Positions 18,470 through 26,398 of a stretch of DNA of 64,000 nucleotides are shown here, in pieces. The first letter of the stretch is position 1, and each line of letters opens with the position of its first letter. The stretch comes from Chryseobacterium sp. ON_d1 (GTDB taxonomy: Bacteria > Bacteroidota > Bacteroidia > Flavobacteriales > Weeksellaceae): assembly GCF_006829085.1 (NCBI RefSeq), contig NZ_BJTC01000001.1, positions 690,500-754,499 of the forward strand, read 5' to 3'. Position numbers and translations under genes: made by a program. The notes under the pieces are model-generated. The model saw only the letters and a list, made by a program, of their open reading frames with translations, did not search any database and was not told where the DNA came from.

Positions 18470-18943
18470 TTATCTGAAATATGAACGGATCATCCAGGCC
18501 ATTTCTTCATGGGTTTCCATCAGGCCTGTAATAAAATCACTGGTACCGTAATCTTTGTACTTTTCTGCAAATGGAATAATATTTCCACGGAGAAATTCAA
18601 TGATGCTCTCATGATCATTCAATAAATCCTTCATGTATCCCAGACCATCGTTTGTTCTTTCACTGTATTCTGTTAAATGAGTCAGTTCCAGATAGATTTT
18701 CATCGTGGCCGGTGCATAATGGCCGATTTTACGCATGCGTTCTGCAACGCTGTCAATCAGCTCATCCAGCTGTTTGTACTGTTCTTCAAAGAAAATGTGG
18801 TTGGCGTGGAAGTTATCTCCGGTTACATTCCAGTGGGCATTTCTTGTTTTGATGTAAAGCAGTGTTTCATCAGCCAGTAATTTTGCCAATTGTTCTGCAA
18901 CAGCTTCTGTGTTTTTTTCTGTAATTCCGATTTTTGTTTTCAT
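18470..18943 (-). CDS. dps: Dps family DNA-binding / ferroxidase protein (copy 2)
   Basis: A 157-residue Dps protein, the same length as copy 1 at 2016-2489. The ferroxidase His is in NAHWNV and the acidic ligands in FFEEQYKQLDELIDSVAERM. It should mineralise iron with peroxide and guard DNA. It is a single-gene unit with its own promoter carrying the 21-bp-phased repeat (unit C), which links it to the cupin operon and the SRPBCC-like gene as one probable regulon. Confidence 0.93.
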   Translation of the reverse strand: MKTKIGITEKNTEAVAEQLAKLLADETLLYIKTRNAHWNVTGDNFHANHIFFEEQYKQLDELIDSVAERMRKIGHYAPATMKIYLELTHLTEYSERTNDGLGYMKDLLNDHESIIEFLRGNIIPFAEKYKDYGTSDFITGLMETHEEMAWMIRSYFR

Positions 18944-18986
18944 AATAATAGGATTTATTATTGAGCATTATTGCCCTTTTTCTGAC

Positions 18987-19054
18987 GTAAAGGTCAGTCA
19001 TAATCCTGTGAAATTATCTGTATTTTCGATGAACGGGCAGAATCAGTCGGTGAA
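18987..19054 (-). promoter_or_regulatory. Direct-repeat operator plus -10 element, unit C (Dps copy 2)
   Basis: Boxes TCGATGAA (19026-19033) and TCGGTGAA (19047-19054) are 21 bp apart, with spacer CGGGCAGAATCAG. Thirty bases separate the inner box from GTAAAGGTC (18987-18995), read as GACCTTTAC towards dps. Spacing is exactly that of units A and B although the -10 sequence is slightly different. Confidence 0.7.
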
Positions 19055-19102
19055 AAGATGGTTAATCCATCATTTCGGAATTATAATTTTAGAGTTCGGA
19101 AA

Positions 19103-19132
19103 ATGGTAACGGACAATGGTAACGGACAATGG
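19103..19132. repeat. 13-bp tandem repeat, 2.3 copies
   Basis: The unit ATGGTAACGGACA occurs twice in tandem plus a further ATGG, ending 1 bp before the stop codon of the epimerase gene (19134). It may be a recent slippage product; no function is evident. Confidence 0.85.
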
Positions 19133-19133
19133 T

Positions 19134-19976
19134 TTAGCCGTAAAGATTCTTTTTTAAAAATGCAAGGCTTCCTTCGGCAAGTTCCTGGGCGTTGTAAGGG
19201 GAAGTCTGCCATAGTGATACTTTTTCCTGCATTCCGGCAATTGAAGAAGAGAAATTTTCAAGAACGAGATTCCCTTCAAAGTTAATTTTTTTCAATGCAG
19301 AGAAAAATTCTTTCCAATTGACTGTGCCTTCTCCGAGCATACCGCGGTGAGATTCTGTAACATGAAGGTGCTTCAGCATTTTTCCGGAATTGATAATCGG
19401 ATCATAAAAATTATTTTCTTCAATATTCATATGAAAGGTATCAAGGTGAAGGAAAAGGTTATTTTTACCCGTTTTTTTAATAAGTTCCAGTACATTTTCC
19501 GCCGTATTGCAGACATAGGATTCATAACGGTTAATGGGTTCTATGGCGATATCTATGCTTTTGGTTTGGGCATAATCTGCCACATTACTCCATACGTCAG
19601 CAATGATTTCTTTTTCATTTTCTGTGAGTGGTTTTCCGGTAAAAACACCAATGCCGCCATGCAGGACACCTGCCAGAAGATTGGTTTCCAACTCATATAC
19701 TTTATCGATGGCTTTTTTGATCAGTCTTTCTGCTGATTCGGGCTCAAATGCTATATGTGTTTCTTTGGGAAGGTTCAGTGAACAGACAGCTTCCAGATGG
19801 TTTTCTTTTAATTGTTTTTTTACTGTACCGGCATCAAAGTCCATTGAATTCGGCAACAGTATTTCGATAAGATCAAACCCTGCCTTTGAGGTTTTTTCTA
19901 TGGCATATTTTCCTGATTCGGCATTCCATAACGGAGTGATCCAGGAGAGTAGGGAAGCCCCTAATTTTACATTCAT
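19134..19976 (-). CDS. Ketose 3-epimerase (D-tagatose/D-psicose 3-epimerase family)
   Basis: A 280-residue TIM-barrel sugar epimerase. Family metal ligands are present at a constant offset of six from the Pseudomonas tagatose 3-epimerase (E152, D185, H211, E246): here E146 in IEPINRYE, D179 in HLDTFHMN, H205 in HLHVTE and E240 in LVLENF. The enzyme interconverts ketohexose C3 epimers such as allulose and fructose. It is the last gene of the sugar operon with a porin, MFS symporter and PfkB kinase, and has no terminator visible before the Dps promoter. Confidence 0.85.
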   Translation of the reverse strand: MNVKLGASLLSWITPLWNAESGKYAIEKTSKAGFDLIEILLPNSMDFDAGTVKKQLKENHLEAVCSLNLPKETHIAFEPESAERLIKKAIDKVYELETNLLAGVLHGGIGVFTGKPLTENEKEIIADVWSNVADYAQTKSIDIAIEPINRYESYVCNTAENVLELIKKTGKNNLFLHLDTFHMNIEENNFYDPIINSGKMLKHLHVTESHRGMLGEGTVNWKEFFSALKKINFEGNLVLENFSSSIAGMQEKVSLWQTSPYNAQELAEGSLAFLKKNLYG

Positions 19977-19996
19977 AATATCTTTTTATTTTATTG

Positions 19997-21406
19997 TTAA
20001 AAAATCCACCATTCTGTCCGTATTCCGAAATAAGTCCCGAATCTTTTTGCCCCGGACTGTTGTAAAAATGGTGAGTATAGCGTACTCATTGCCTGGTTAT
20101 TGTATCTTGAAACTTCTGCAATCAACCGGATGTGCGGTCTTGCCCAGACACTTCTTTCAGCGGTAGGGACAATAGTAGGAGCCAAAACCAGTTTCATCAT
20201 TGATGCAGCATCCTGCGTTCCGTTTTTTCGGGTGGCATAATGGAACTCAGAAAGGATATGAAACCAGTTGTTGAAATAATAGGTCGCTCTTATACCGGTA
20301 TTAAACTCTGTTTTTCTGTTGAAGATTTCGCGGTTATAATAGTCCATCGCTTTATCCATGCTTTCTGATCCTCCTTTACTTTTGGTAAATACGGCGTAGG
20401 GATTAAGCGACCATCTGTTTGAAATATTCCATAAAAAATGCTCAACAACAGTCAATGAGTAAGCACCTTGATATGTTTTTGTGATCTCGTCAGGGGCGCC
20501 GTAGGTTCTCCAGGTCTGTGTATTTCCATTATCACCCCCATTGGCAATTCCGCTTCCATATCTGAGGGAAAACTGGTTGAATGAACCAGGTATCCTGGTG
20601 CTGAGATCTGTGGTTAATTTAGCTCCGAAAACCCAGCCCTGATCTGATGGATATTGTTCTATAGAATTCTCTCCCGATTTTTCCACATGATGAAATTCTG
20701 CCAGAAATTTCAGTTTATACTTTGAATTTTTAAATGGAAGCGTATGTTCGAGAACAAACACTTCCCTCTGTCTATAGATCAGGTTTTTTGCTCCGCTGAT
20801 CACATTGGTATAGGAATAGGGAGTAGAGTTGCTTGCCGCCGTGTCAATAGCCGCCGGGAAAAACATGGAAAATCGTGTGTTTTTGTGCCTTACACCCCAA
20901 CCGGTTGCCGAATGGTCATCAAAATAAAAATAATCTGCAATATGAATATCATCATATCTCAGCCATCTTGATCCTGCCCAGACATCCCAGTCACTTCCCA
21001 TAATATTTCTGGCCTCAACAAATGCTTCCGGTAAGGCAACAATCATTCCCTGATTAGATTTTGAGTCTACATTTCCCAGAAAGGTTCCTCCTGAATAAAA
21101 GCTCAGTCTTGCCTGCATATCGATCTTTGTATTTTTTGTACTGTCGCCGTTTACCACTGGACTAAAATGGAAAGCCGGTAAAAAGTCAACATAATCTCCC
21201 TGATCCATTCTGCCTCCTAAAGATCCCTGGTTATTCAGGTTGAGTTGTCTTCCTGTTTTTCCATCTGCATTTGGAGAATAACCGGCTCCGATTCTTCCGG
21301 TTGTTCCGAAGGAAAATTTTTTATTGGTAATCGTGATCTGGGCATTAATTCCCCTGCCAGCACATAAAAAGAATATGCACCAGGCTAATAAAAGCTTTGT
21401 TTTCAT
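19997..21406 (-). CDS. Outer-membrane carbohydrate porin (maltoporin-like)
   Basis: A 469-residue protein with a signal peptide ending near INAQ and a beta-rich remainder ending in W-I-F, with the terminal Phe typical of outer-membrane barrels. Segments such as WDVWAGSRWLRYDDIHIADYF resemble LamB-type porins (partly shown). It probably lets the operon's sugar pass the outer membrane. The gene is 20 bp upstream of the epimerase gene and 5 bp behind the MFS gene. No SusC/SusD pair is present, so uptake is by simple porin plus symporter. Confidence 0.75.
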   Translation of the reverse strand: MKTKLLLAWCIFFLCAGRGINAQITITNKKFSFGTTGRIGAGYSPNADGKTGRQLNLNNQGSLGGRMDQGDYVDFLPAFHFSPVVNGDSTKNTKIDMQARLSFYSGGTFLGNVDSKSNQGMIVALPEAFVEARNIMGSDWDVWAGSRWLRYDDIHIADYFYFDDHSATGWGVRHKNTRFSMFFPAAIDTAASNSTPYSYTNVISGAKNLIYRQREVFVLEHTLPFKNSKYKLKFLAEFHHVEKSGENSIEQYPSDQGWVFGAKLTTDLSTRIPGSFNQFSLRYGSGIANGGDNGNTQTWRTYGAPDEITKTYQGAYSLTVVEHFLWNISNRWSLNPYAVFTKSKGGSESMDKAMDYYNREIFNRKTEFNTGIRATYYFNNWFHILSEFHYATRKNGTQDAASMMKLVLAPTIVPTAERSVWARPHIRLIAEVSRYNNQAMSTLYSPFLQQSGAKRFGTYFGIRTEWWIF

Positions 21407-21411
21407 AGGGA

Positions 21412-22656
21412 TTATTTAAGTGTTTTTGGCTTATAGAATTTTAATGCAAATAATAAAATAACCGCATAGCAGAGGATAGGAAGGAGATAAGCATGAGCAA
21501 TATCTTTTTCTGCAATTCTACCCATTATTGGTGGGAAAACAGCTCCTCCAAACATCGCCATAACCAGGAATGATGAAGCCTGCTGAACTTTTGAACCTAA
21601 TCTTTTGAGCCCCAGACTGAAGATCGTTGGATACATCACACTCAGAAAAAGGTTAAGCAAAATAAGACTGATGAATGAAACCCACCCTAAGCTTTGTGAA
21701 ATAATAAGGCAGAGAACAATATTACATGCCGTAAAAATAGCCAGCAGCTTGTTGGGGGCAATAAACTTCATCAGAAAGGTTCCTATAAACCTTCCGATCA
21801 TCATCATCGCCATACTTAAAGAAAAATAATAGGAAGCCTGGATCTCCGGAAGATGCATCTTTTCAACACCATAATTGATAAAATAAGCCCAGGTTCCGCC
21901 CTGTGCCGCGATATTAAAAAACTGTGCAATAACCGCGAATATAAAATGTCTCTGTTTGTAAAGTGGTGCATGAGGATCTGATACGGAAACATCTTCTCCG
22001 TTTTCATTCTCTGAGATCAGGATATCTTCTGCATGAGGATCTTTCAGATCAGGTACTCTGATAAAGCTGAAAATAATGGTAATAGCCAGAATGACAATAC
22101 CAATCCACGTATAGAGATTTTTTACCGAATCCAGTGAGCCTGATCCGGAATCAGGACTTCCGAAAATGAAATATCCACCTAAAAGAGGGCCGATAATAGC
22201 TCCCAATCCATTAAAAGACTGAGCAAAATTAACCCTCTGGTCACTGGTCCTTTCGTCACCCAATGCAGCAACAAATGGATGTGCAACGGTTTCAAGAGTT
22301 GCCATTCCCATCGCCAGGACAAAAAGAGCCAGTCTGAAAAAGTCAAATGAAGAGGTATTGGCTGCCGGGATAAATAAAAAAGATCCGAGTGCGAAAAGCG
22401 AAAGCCCTAGTATAACGCCTAATTTATACCCAAATCTTTTCATAAAAAGACCCGCCGGGATACCCATCAGTGCATAGGCTCCGAAAATGGAAAGCTGCAC
22501 AAGTCCTGATTTGGATTTTGAGATATTGAGGACATTCTGAAAATGCTTGTTCAATACATCACCCATAGTAAGAGCAATCGCCCAGAAGAAAAATAAAGAA
22601 GTAACAAAAGACAGAATGATATAATATTTTTTATCTGTAAATTTTGGAGTATTCAT
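21412..22656 (-). CDS. MFS sugar:proton symporter (FucP/FHS-like)
   Basis: A 414-residue carrier with about 12 membrane helices. The N-terminal half shows SFVTSLFFFWAIALTMGDVLNK (partly given) and GIPAGLFMKRFGYKLG, typical of the fucose/hexose symporter family. It should bring a monosaccharide across the inner membrane. It lies 11 bp behind the kinase gene and 5 bp before the porin gene. The sugar cannot be fixed from the sequence, but the operon suggests a ketose. Confidence 0.88.
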   Translation of the reverse strand: MNTPKFTDKKYYIILSFVTSLFFFWAIALTMGDVLNKHFQNVLNISKSKSGLVQLSIFGAYALMGIPAGLFMKRFGYKLGVILGLSLFALGSFLFIPAANTSSFDFFRLALFVLAMGMATLETVAHPFVAALGDERTSDQRVNFAQSFNGLGAIIGPLLGGYFIFGSPDSGSGSLDSVKNLYTWIGIVILAITIIFSFIRVPDLKDPHAEDILISENENGEDVSVSDPHAPLYKQRHFIFAVIAQFFNIAAQGGTWAYFINYGVEKMHLPEIQASYYFSLSMAMMMIGRFIGTFLMKFIAPNKLLAIFTACNIVLCLIISQSLGWVSFISLILLNLFLSVMYPTIFSLGLKRLGSKVQQASSFLVMAMFGGAVFPPIMGRIAEKDIAHAYLLPILCYAVILLFALKFYKPKTLK

Positions 22657-22667
22657 ATAGTATGTTT

Positions 22668-23582
22668 TTAAGAAGTTTTACAGCTGTTTTTTTCTCTGAA
22701 TGCTCTGAATTCTTCATAAGTATAATCAGGGCATGCCCCGGATTTGGAAGTGATAAAAGCACCTAATGACGTGGCCTGTTTCATAATCTCTTCCGGAGAT
22801 TTTCCCTGAATTCTCTTAGAAAGGAATCCTGCCAGAAAAGAATCTCCACTGCCCACAGTATCTGCAATTTCAATATGAACCGCCGGAAAATTATAAGCCT
22901 TGTCACCCACAAAATATCTTGCTCCTTTGCTTCCTTTCGTAAGAACAATCTCTTTAAGGTTGAAATAATTCTGAAGATGCCTGATGCTGGTATCTTCATC
23001 AGTATAATCTTCGCCAAGATATTCAAGAATGGTTCTGAGTTCTGCCTTATTCATTTTTACGAGATCAGCCTTGTGCAGTAGTTTTCTGATAAATTCAAAA
23101 TCGATAAAAGGAGGTCTGAAATTGACATCAAAAACCCTGAACTTTGACCATTCCAAAAGTTCCAGCAGAGTTTTTTTTGCGACTTCATTTCTGGTAACCA
23201 GACTTCCGAAGACAAATGCTTCAGAGTTTTGAATCAGTTCTGCATGTTCAGGGAGAGCTTCAATATAATCCCAGGCTACCTCATTTACGATTTCATATAC
23301 TGCTTCCCCGTGCTCATCAAAATTGGCAAGAACTGTTCCTGTTGGCTTATCCTGATCTAGCTGTATGAAATCTGTTGTTATTCCCCAATCGTTAATTTGA
23401 CTGAGAAGCTGTTGTCCTAATTCATCATTCCCGATTCTGCTGAGCATTTTTGTATCAATTCCCATTTTGAAAAGATTATAGGCCACATTAAACGGTGCCC
23501 CTCCAGCTCTGGAACCTGATGGAAAGATATCCCAAAGAACCTCTCCAAAGCAGACAGCATATTTGTTTTTATTTGTTTTCAT
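22668..23582 (-). CDS. PfkB-family carbohydrate kinase, probable fructokinase
   Basis: A 304-residue sugar kinase. The N-terminus FGEVLWDIFPSG and GGAPFNVAYNL match fructokinases, and the catalytic Asp is in DTVGSGDSFLAGFL. It should phosphorylate fructose or a related ketose with ATP. As the first gene of the operon it would take the epimerase product into glycolysis. A perfect LacI-type palindrome ends 7 bp before its start codon, so expression is likely repressed there. Confidence 0.88.
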   Translation of the reverse strand: MKTNKNKYAVCFGEVLWDIFPSGSRAGGAPFNVAYNLFKMGIDTKMLSRIGNDELGQQLLSQINDWGITTDFIQLDQDKPTGTVLANFDEHGEAVYEIVNEVAWDYIEALPEHAELIQNSEAFVFGSLVTRNEVAKKTLLELLEWSKFRVFDVNFRPPFIDFEFIRKLLHKADLVKMNKAELRTILEYLGEDYTDEDTSIRHLQNYFNLKEIVLTKGSKGARYFVGDKAYNFPAVHIEIADTVGSGDSFLAGFLSKRIQGKSPEEIMKQATSLGAFITSKSGACPDYTYEEFRAFREKNSCKTS

Positions 23583-23588
23583 ATTTAG

Positions 23589-23600
23589 TTAAACGTTTAA
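23589..23600 (-). promoter_or_regulatory. LacI-family operator 1
   Basis: TTAAACGTTTAA is a perfect 12-bp palindrome with the central CG of LacI/GalR operators. It lies in the 52-bp gap between lacI-type gene and kinase gene, 7 bp before the kinase start. Confidence 0.8.
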
Positions 23601-23634
23601 GTTAGTATTAAAAAAAATTATTTACAGGTTAGAA

Positions 23635-24645
23635 TTATTTTTTTACAGATTGCTTATTGACAAATTTTGCTGATAATCTTATCTTTTTTCCGGTTTCTGT
23701 ATAGTCGTTAATCTGTCTGTCAAGCAGCTTAATCGCTTCTTCTGCCATTTCTTCAATAGGCTGCTGGATATAGCTTATTTCAGAAGGAAAAAGCTGATAA
23801 GCATCTGTCTCGTCAAATGCCAGTACGGAAATCTGTTCCGGAACTTTTATATTATTTTTAACGATATAGGAAAGCCCTGCCACTGCCAGTTTATTGCTGG
23901 AAAAATAAAGTGCCGTATTTTCAGGTTTTTTGTCCAGCATATTTTCAAGTTGTGAATGTACCTCGTGCGCAATATTTTCCAATCCCACCAGCAGGTATTG
24001 TGTTTCAACTGTTTTTTTTGACGATCTGACCGCTTTTTCAAAACCATGCTGACGGTCCAGCAGGTGTGGAAGTTCAGTTTCATAGCCTATATAAATTATT
24101 TTATCAAAATCTTTATTAAGAAGTAAGCTGGTTGTACTTTCAGCTATTTCCTGATTGTCAATGGTAATACCAGGAATAGCAACTCCTTTGAGATATCGGT
24201 CAATCGTAACGATGGGATATTTGATATTGATAAGATTCTCCAGTGTTTTCTCCGATCCTGCCACCGGAGCAACAATCATCCCGTCAACCTGCTGCTGCGA
24301 GAAGAGTTCTGTCAGCTTTTTAAATTTGTCAGCGTTCTCATCAGAACTGCCAATGATTAAAGTATATCCTAACTTTAATGCCTTATTTTCAAGATTTCTC
24401 GCAATATGAGAGTAGAATTCATTGGAAATATCTGCCACAATGAGTCCTAAAAGTTTTGTTTTACTGGTTTTAAGGCTTTTTGCTATTTTATTAGGAGTGT
24501 AGTTAATCGTTTCAGCAATTTCAAGAATTTTTTTTTGGGTCTCTTCACTTATGCGCTGCCCTTCTTTCCTGTTAAGCACATAAGATACTGTGGCTACAGA
24601 AACTCCAGCCATTTTAGCAATATCTTTTATCGAAGACCTTTTCAT
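23635..24645 (-). CDS. LacI-family transcriptional regulator
   Basis: A 336-residue repressor with an N-terminal helix-turn-helix (SIKDIAKMAGVSVATVSYVL) and a periplasmic-binding-protein-like effector domain. It lies directly upstream of the sugar operon on the same strand and has its own promoter. Two matching palindromes (23589 and 24849) bracket it, as expected for control of the operon and possibly looping or autoregulation. The inducer is probably the operon's ketose or its phosphate. Confidence 0.92.
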   Translation of the reverse strand: MKRSSIKDIAKMAGVSVATVSYVLNRKEGQRISEETQKKILEIAETINYTPNKIAKSLKTSKTKLLGLIVADISNEFYSHIARNLENKALKLGYTLIIGSSDENADKFKKLTELFSQQQVDGMIVAPVAGSEKTLENLINIKYPIVTIDRYLKGVAIPGITIDNQEIAESTTSLLLNKDFDKIIYIGYETELPHLLDRQHGFEKAVRSSKKTVETQYLLVGLENIAHEVHSQLENMLDKKPENTALYFSSNKLAVAGLSYIVKNNIKVPEQISVLAFDETDAYQLFPSEISYIQQPIEEMAEEAIKLLDRQINDYTETGKKIRLSAKFVNKQSVKK

Positions 24646-24661
24646 TTTATTATTTTCTGTG

Positions 24662-24693
24662 CAAAAATATTTGATAAAATATCAAAAAAACAA
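24662..24693 (-). promoter_or_regulatory. Probable promoter of the LacI-family gene
   Basis: On the minus strand TTG (24693-24691), 21 bp, then TATTTTTG (24669-24662) fits the Bacteroidota promoter pattern. A 7-bp inverted repeat TTTGATA/TATCAAA (24670-24686) lies between the elements and could be an extra binding site. Confidence 0.5.
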
Positions 24694-24848
24694 TAGTGTG
24701 TTTTTTTTGGAGATGTGAGAAAAAAGTGTAATTTTGACGATTTTTACAAATAAAAATTAATACCCTGATTATCAATTATTTATATTGTTGTAGTGACTTT
24801 AAGATGAATGGAGTATTAATTTATTGTATCGTAATCATTAAATTTGGT

Positions 24849-24860
24849 TAAACGTTTATC
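24849..24860. promoter_or_regulatory. LacI-family operator 2
   Basis: TTAAACGTTTAT, within GGTTAAACGTTTATCC, repeats operator 1 with one mismatch in the inner palindrome. It lies 204 bp upstream of the lacI-type gene and 80 bp behind the AraC-type gene stop. Confidence 0.75.
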
Positions 24861-24939
24861 CAATAAATGTTAAAAAAAATCCATTTTTAAGATTAAACAG
24901 ATTTCCTGAATAGCATAAAAATCTAAGTTTTATGATTAG

Positions 24940-25950
24940 CTAAGGAGTAGGAATGATACTTTTAATATATTCTGATGGGGTAATCCCTTCAATTTTTTTA
25001 AAAGTTCTGTTAAAAGTAACCTGATTTGAGAATCCTGAAGCGGTATATATATACATGAGATTAACTTTATTTAAGTCTTCTTCTTTCAGCATTTTTTTGA
25101 CATTTTGTATTCTGCAGAAATTTAAGTATTGGCTGTAACTGTCATATCCATTTAACTTAATAGCTGTTGATATATACATACTGTTTGAATTAATTAATGA
25201 GGAAAGGCCGGACAAACTGAGATCAGGGTTTGTAAAATGCCGTTCATCTTCAATAATCCTTTTTATATTACTGAACAAAACCATATATTTTTCTAAATCT
25301 TTTTCATCTTTCAGATCTTTTTCAGGTTTTTTTTCAGTGTTTATCGAATCGTTAATGATAAAAATCTTTTCATTCTCAATACTATTATTATGTTCATCAT
25401 TTTCTTTCCTTTTTATTAAACGGTTGTAATGCATTAATAGCATGAGTATAAATACATTCGAAAAAAAGACAAGTACCTCCGAAATCTTTCTGGACGACTC
25501 TGTGATAAAAATAAACTCATTAAACTGATAGAACTGATTTAGTAAAAAAATGATAACAATAAGTAAGAATACATATATCGTATATATATATACATATTTT
25601 TTTGAAAAAAAAGTGTCAGCAGCAAGAATGATCGGCAGAAACCAGGTGGAAACAAGAATATTATTTTTCCACGCATTGAGCATTATATAAGTAAGAAACA
25701 ATGAAACTGCAACCATATAGATGTGGACCATCTTATTAATATCATATTTAGGCAGAATGATTAGCCATGTATACAATACAAGGGATAAAAATCCAAAAAT
25801 ATAGAAAGATAAGAATGTTGTCTGAAGATAAAGATATAGATAAACAGAGTAAAAGCTTAGAATTATGGTTATGATGATAATGTAATTAGCTATCAGCTCT
25901 CTTTTCAGCTGATCAACCGATGCAGTTTTAGAATTTCTAAATAATTTCAT
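24940..25950 (-). CDS. Membrane-anchored AraC-type regulator
   Basis: A 336-residue protein. The first 185 residues form about six membrane helices without a recognised sensor domain. A polar, Lys/Asp/Glu-rich linker follows and the C-terminus is an AraC helix-turn-helix (ASGFSNQVTFNRTFKKIEG, TPSEYI). This layout is common in Flavobacteriia, where DNA binding takes place from the membrane. It is very AT-rich compared with neighbours. Targets and signal are unknown; the RCC1-repeat gene across the 448-bp gap is divergent from it. Confidence 0.85.
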   Translation of the reverse strand: MKLFRNSKTASVDQLKRELIANYIIIITIILSFYSVYLYLYLQTTFLSFYIFGFLSLVLYTWLIILPKYDINKMVHIYMVAVSLFLTYIMLNAWKNNILVSTWFLPIILAADTFFSKKYVYIYTIYVFLLIVIIFLLNQFYQFNEFIFITESSRKISEVLVFFSNVFILMLLMHYNRLIKRKENDEHNNSIENEKIFIINDSINTEKKPEKDLKDEKDLEKYMVLFSNIKRIIEDERHFTNPDLSLSGLSSLINSNSMYISTAIKLNGYDSYSQYLNFCRIQNVKKMLKEEDLNKVNLMYIYTASGFSNQVTFNRTFKKIEGITPSEYIKSIIPTP

Positions 25951-26398
25951 TTAACTAACATTTATTATTAAATAATTTTAATTATTGATAATGTTTTTAA
26001 TCCTTTATGTCAAAGTGATGGATTTTTAATAACAATTATTAAATATGGTTTTATATTTATAATAATATTTCTAGCAGGCAAAATAACTGAAAAAAAAATT
26101 AATTACTACTTTATTTCCATCTGCTGAGAGGAAATGAGTCATAAAAACAATAGTCTTTTTTAAAATTGTTTTATTACAACTTCCTGTTATTAAGCATATT
26201 GATGATTTAATGCTTTTTATTCTATTGCAATTCAAATATTAAATATGTTTTAACTTATTTATTTGTTTTCAATTGTTTTAAGTCGGATTATATAAATGTA
26301 TTGACGCTATAATCAATATATCGATTCTTTGTAGATAACTTTGTTAGAGCCCTTTGAGGCAATTCTTTAAAAAACAAACGATCAAAAAATTTACTGTT
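25951..26398. other. AT-rich intergenic region with a -7 element
   Basis: This 448-bp gap separates the divergent AraC-type and RCC1-repeat genes. No coding frame is convincing. TAACTTTG at 26336-26343 matches the TAnnTTTG -7 element, about 55 bp before the RCC1 gene start. The rest is poly-A/T-rich sequence in which I see no further structure. Confidence 0.5.

Noticed and set aside
19603..20166. 187-residue plus-strand frame across the epimerase and porin genes
   Set aside because: It crosses two convincing minus-strand genes and has no recognisable protein features.
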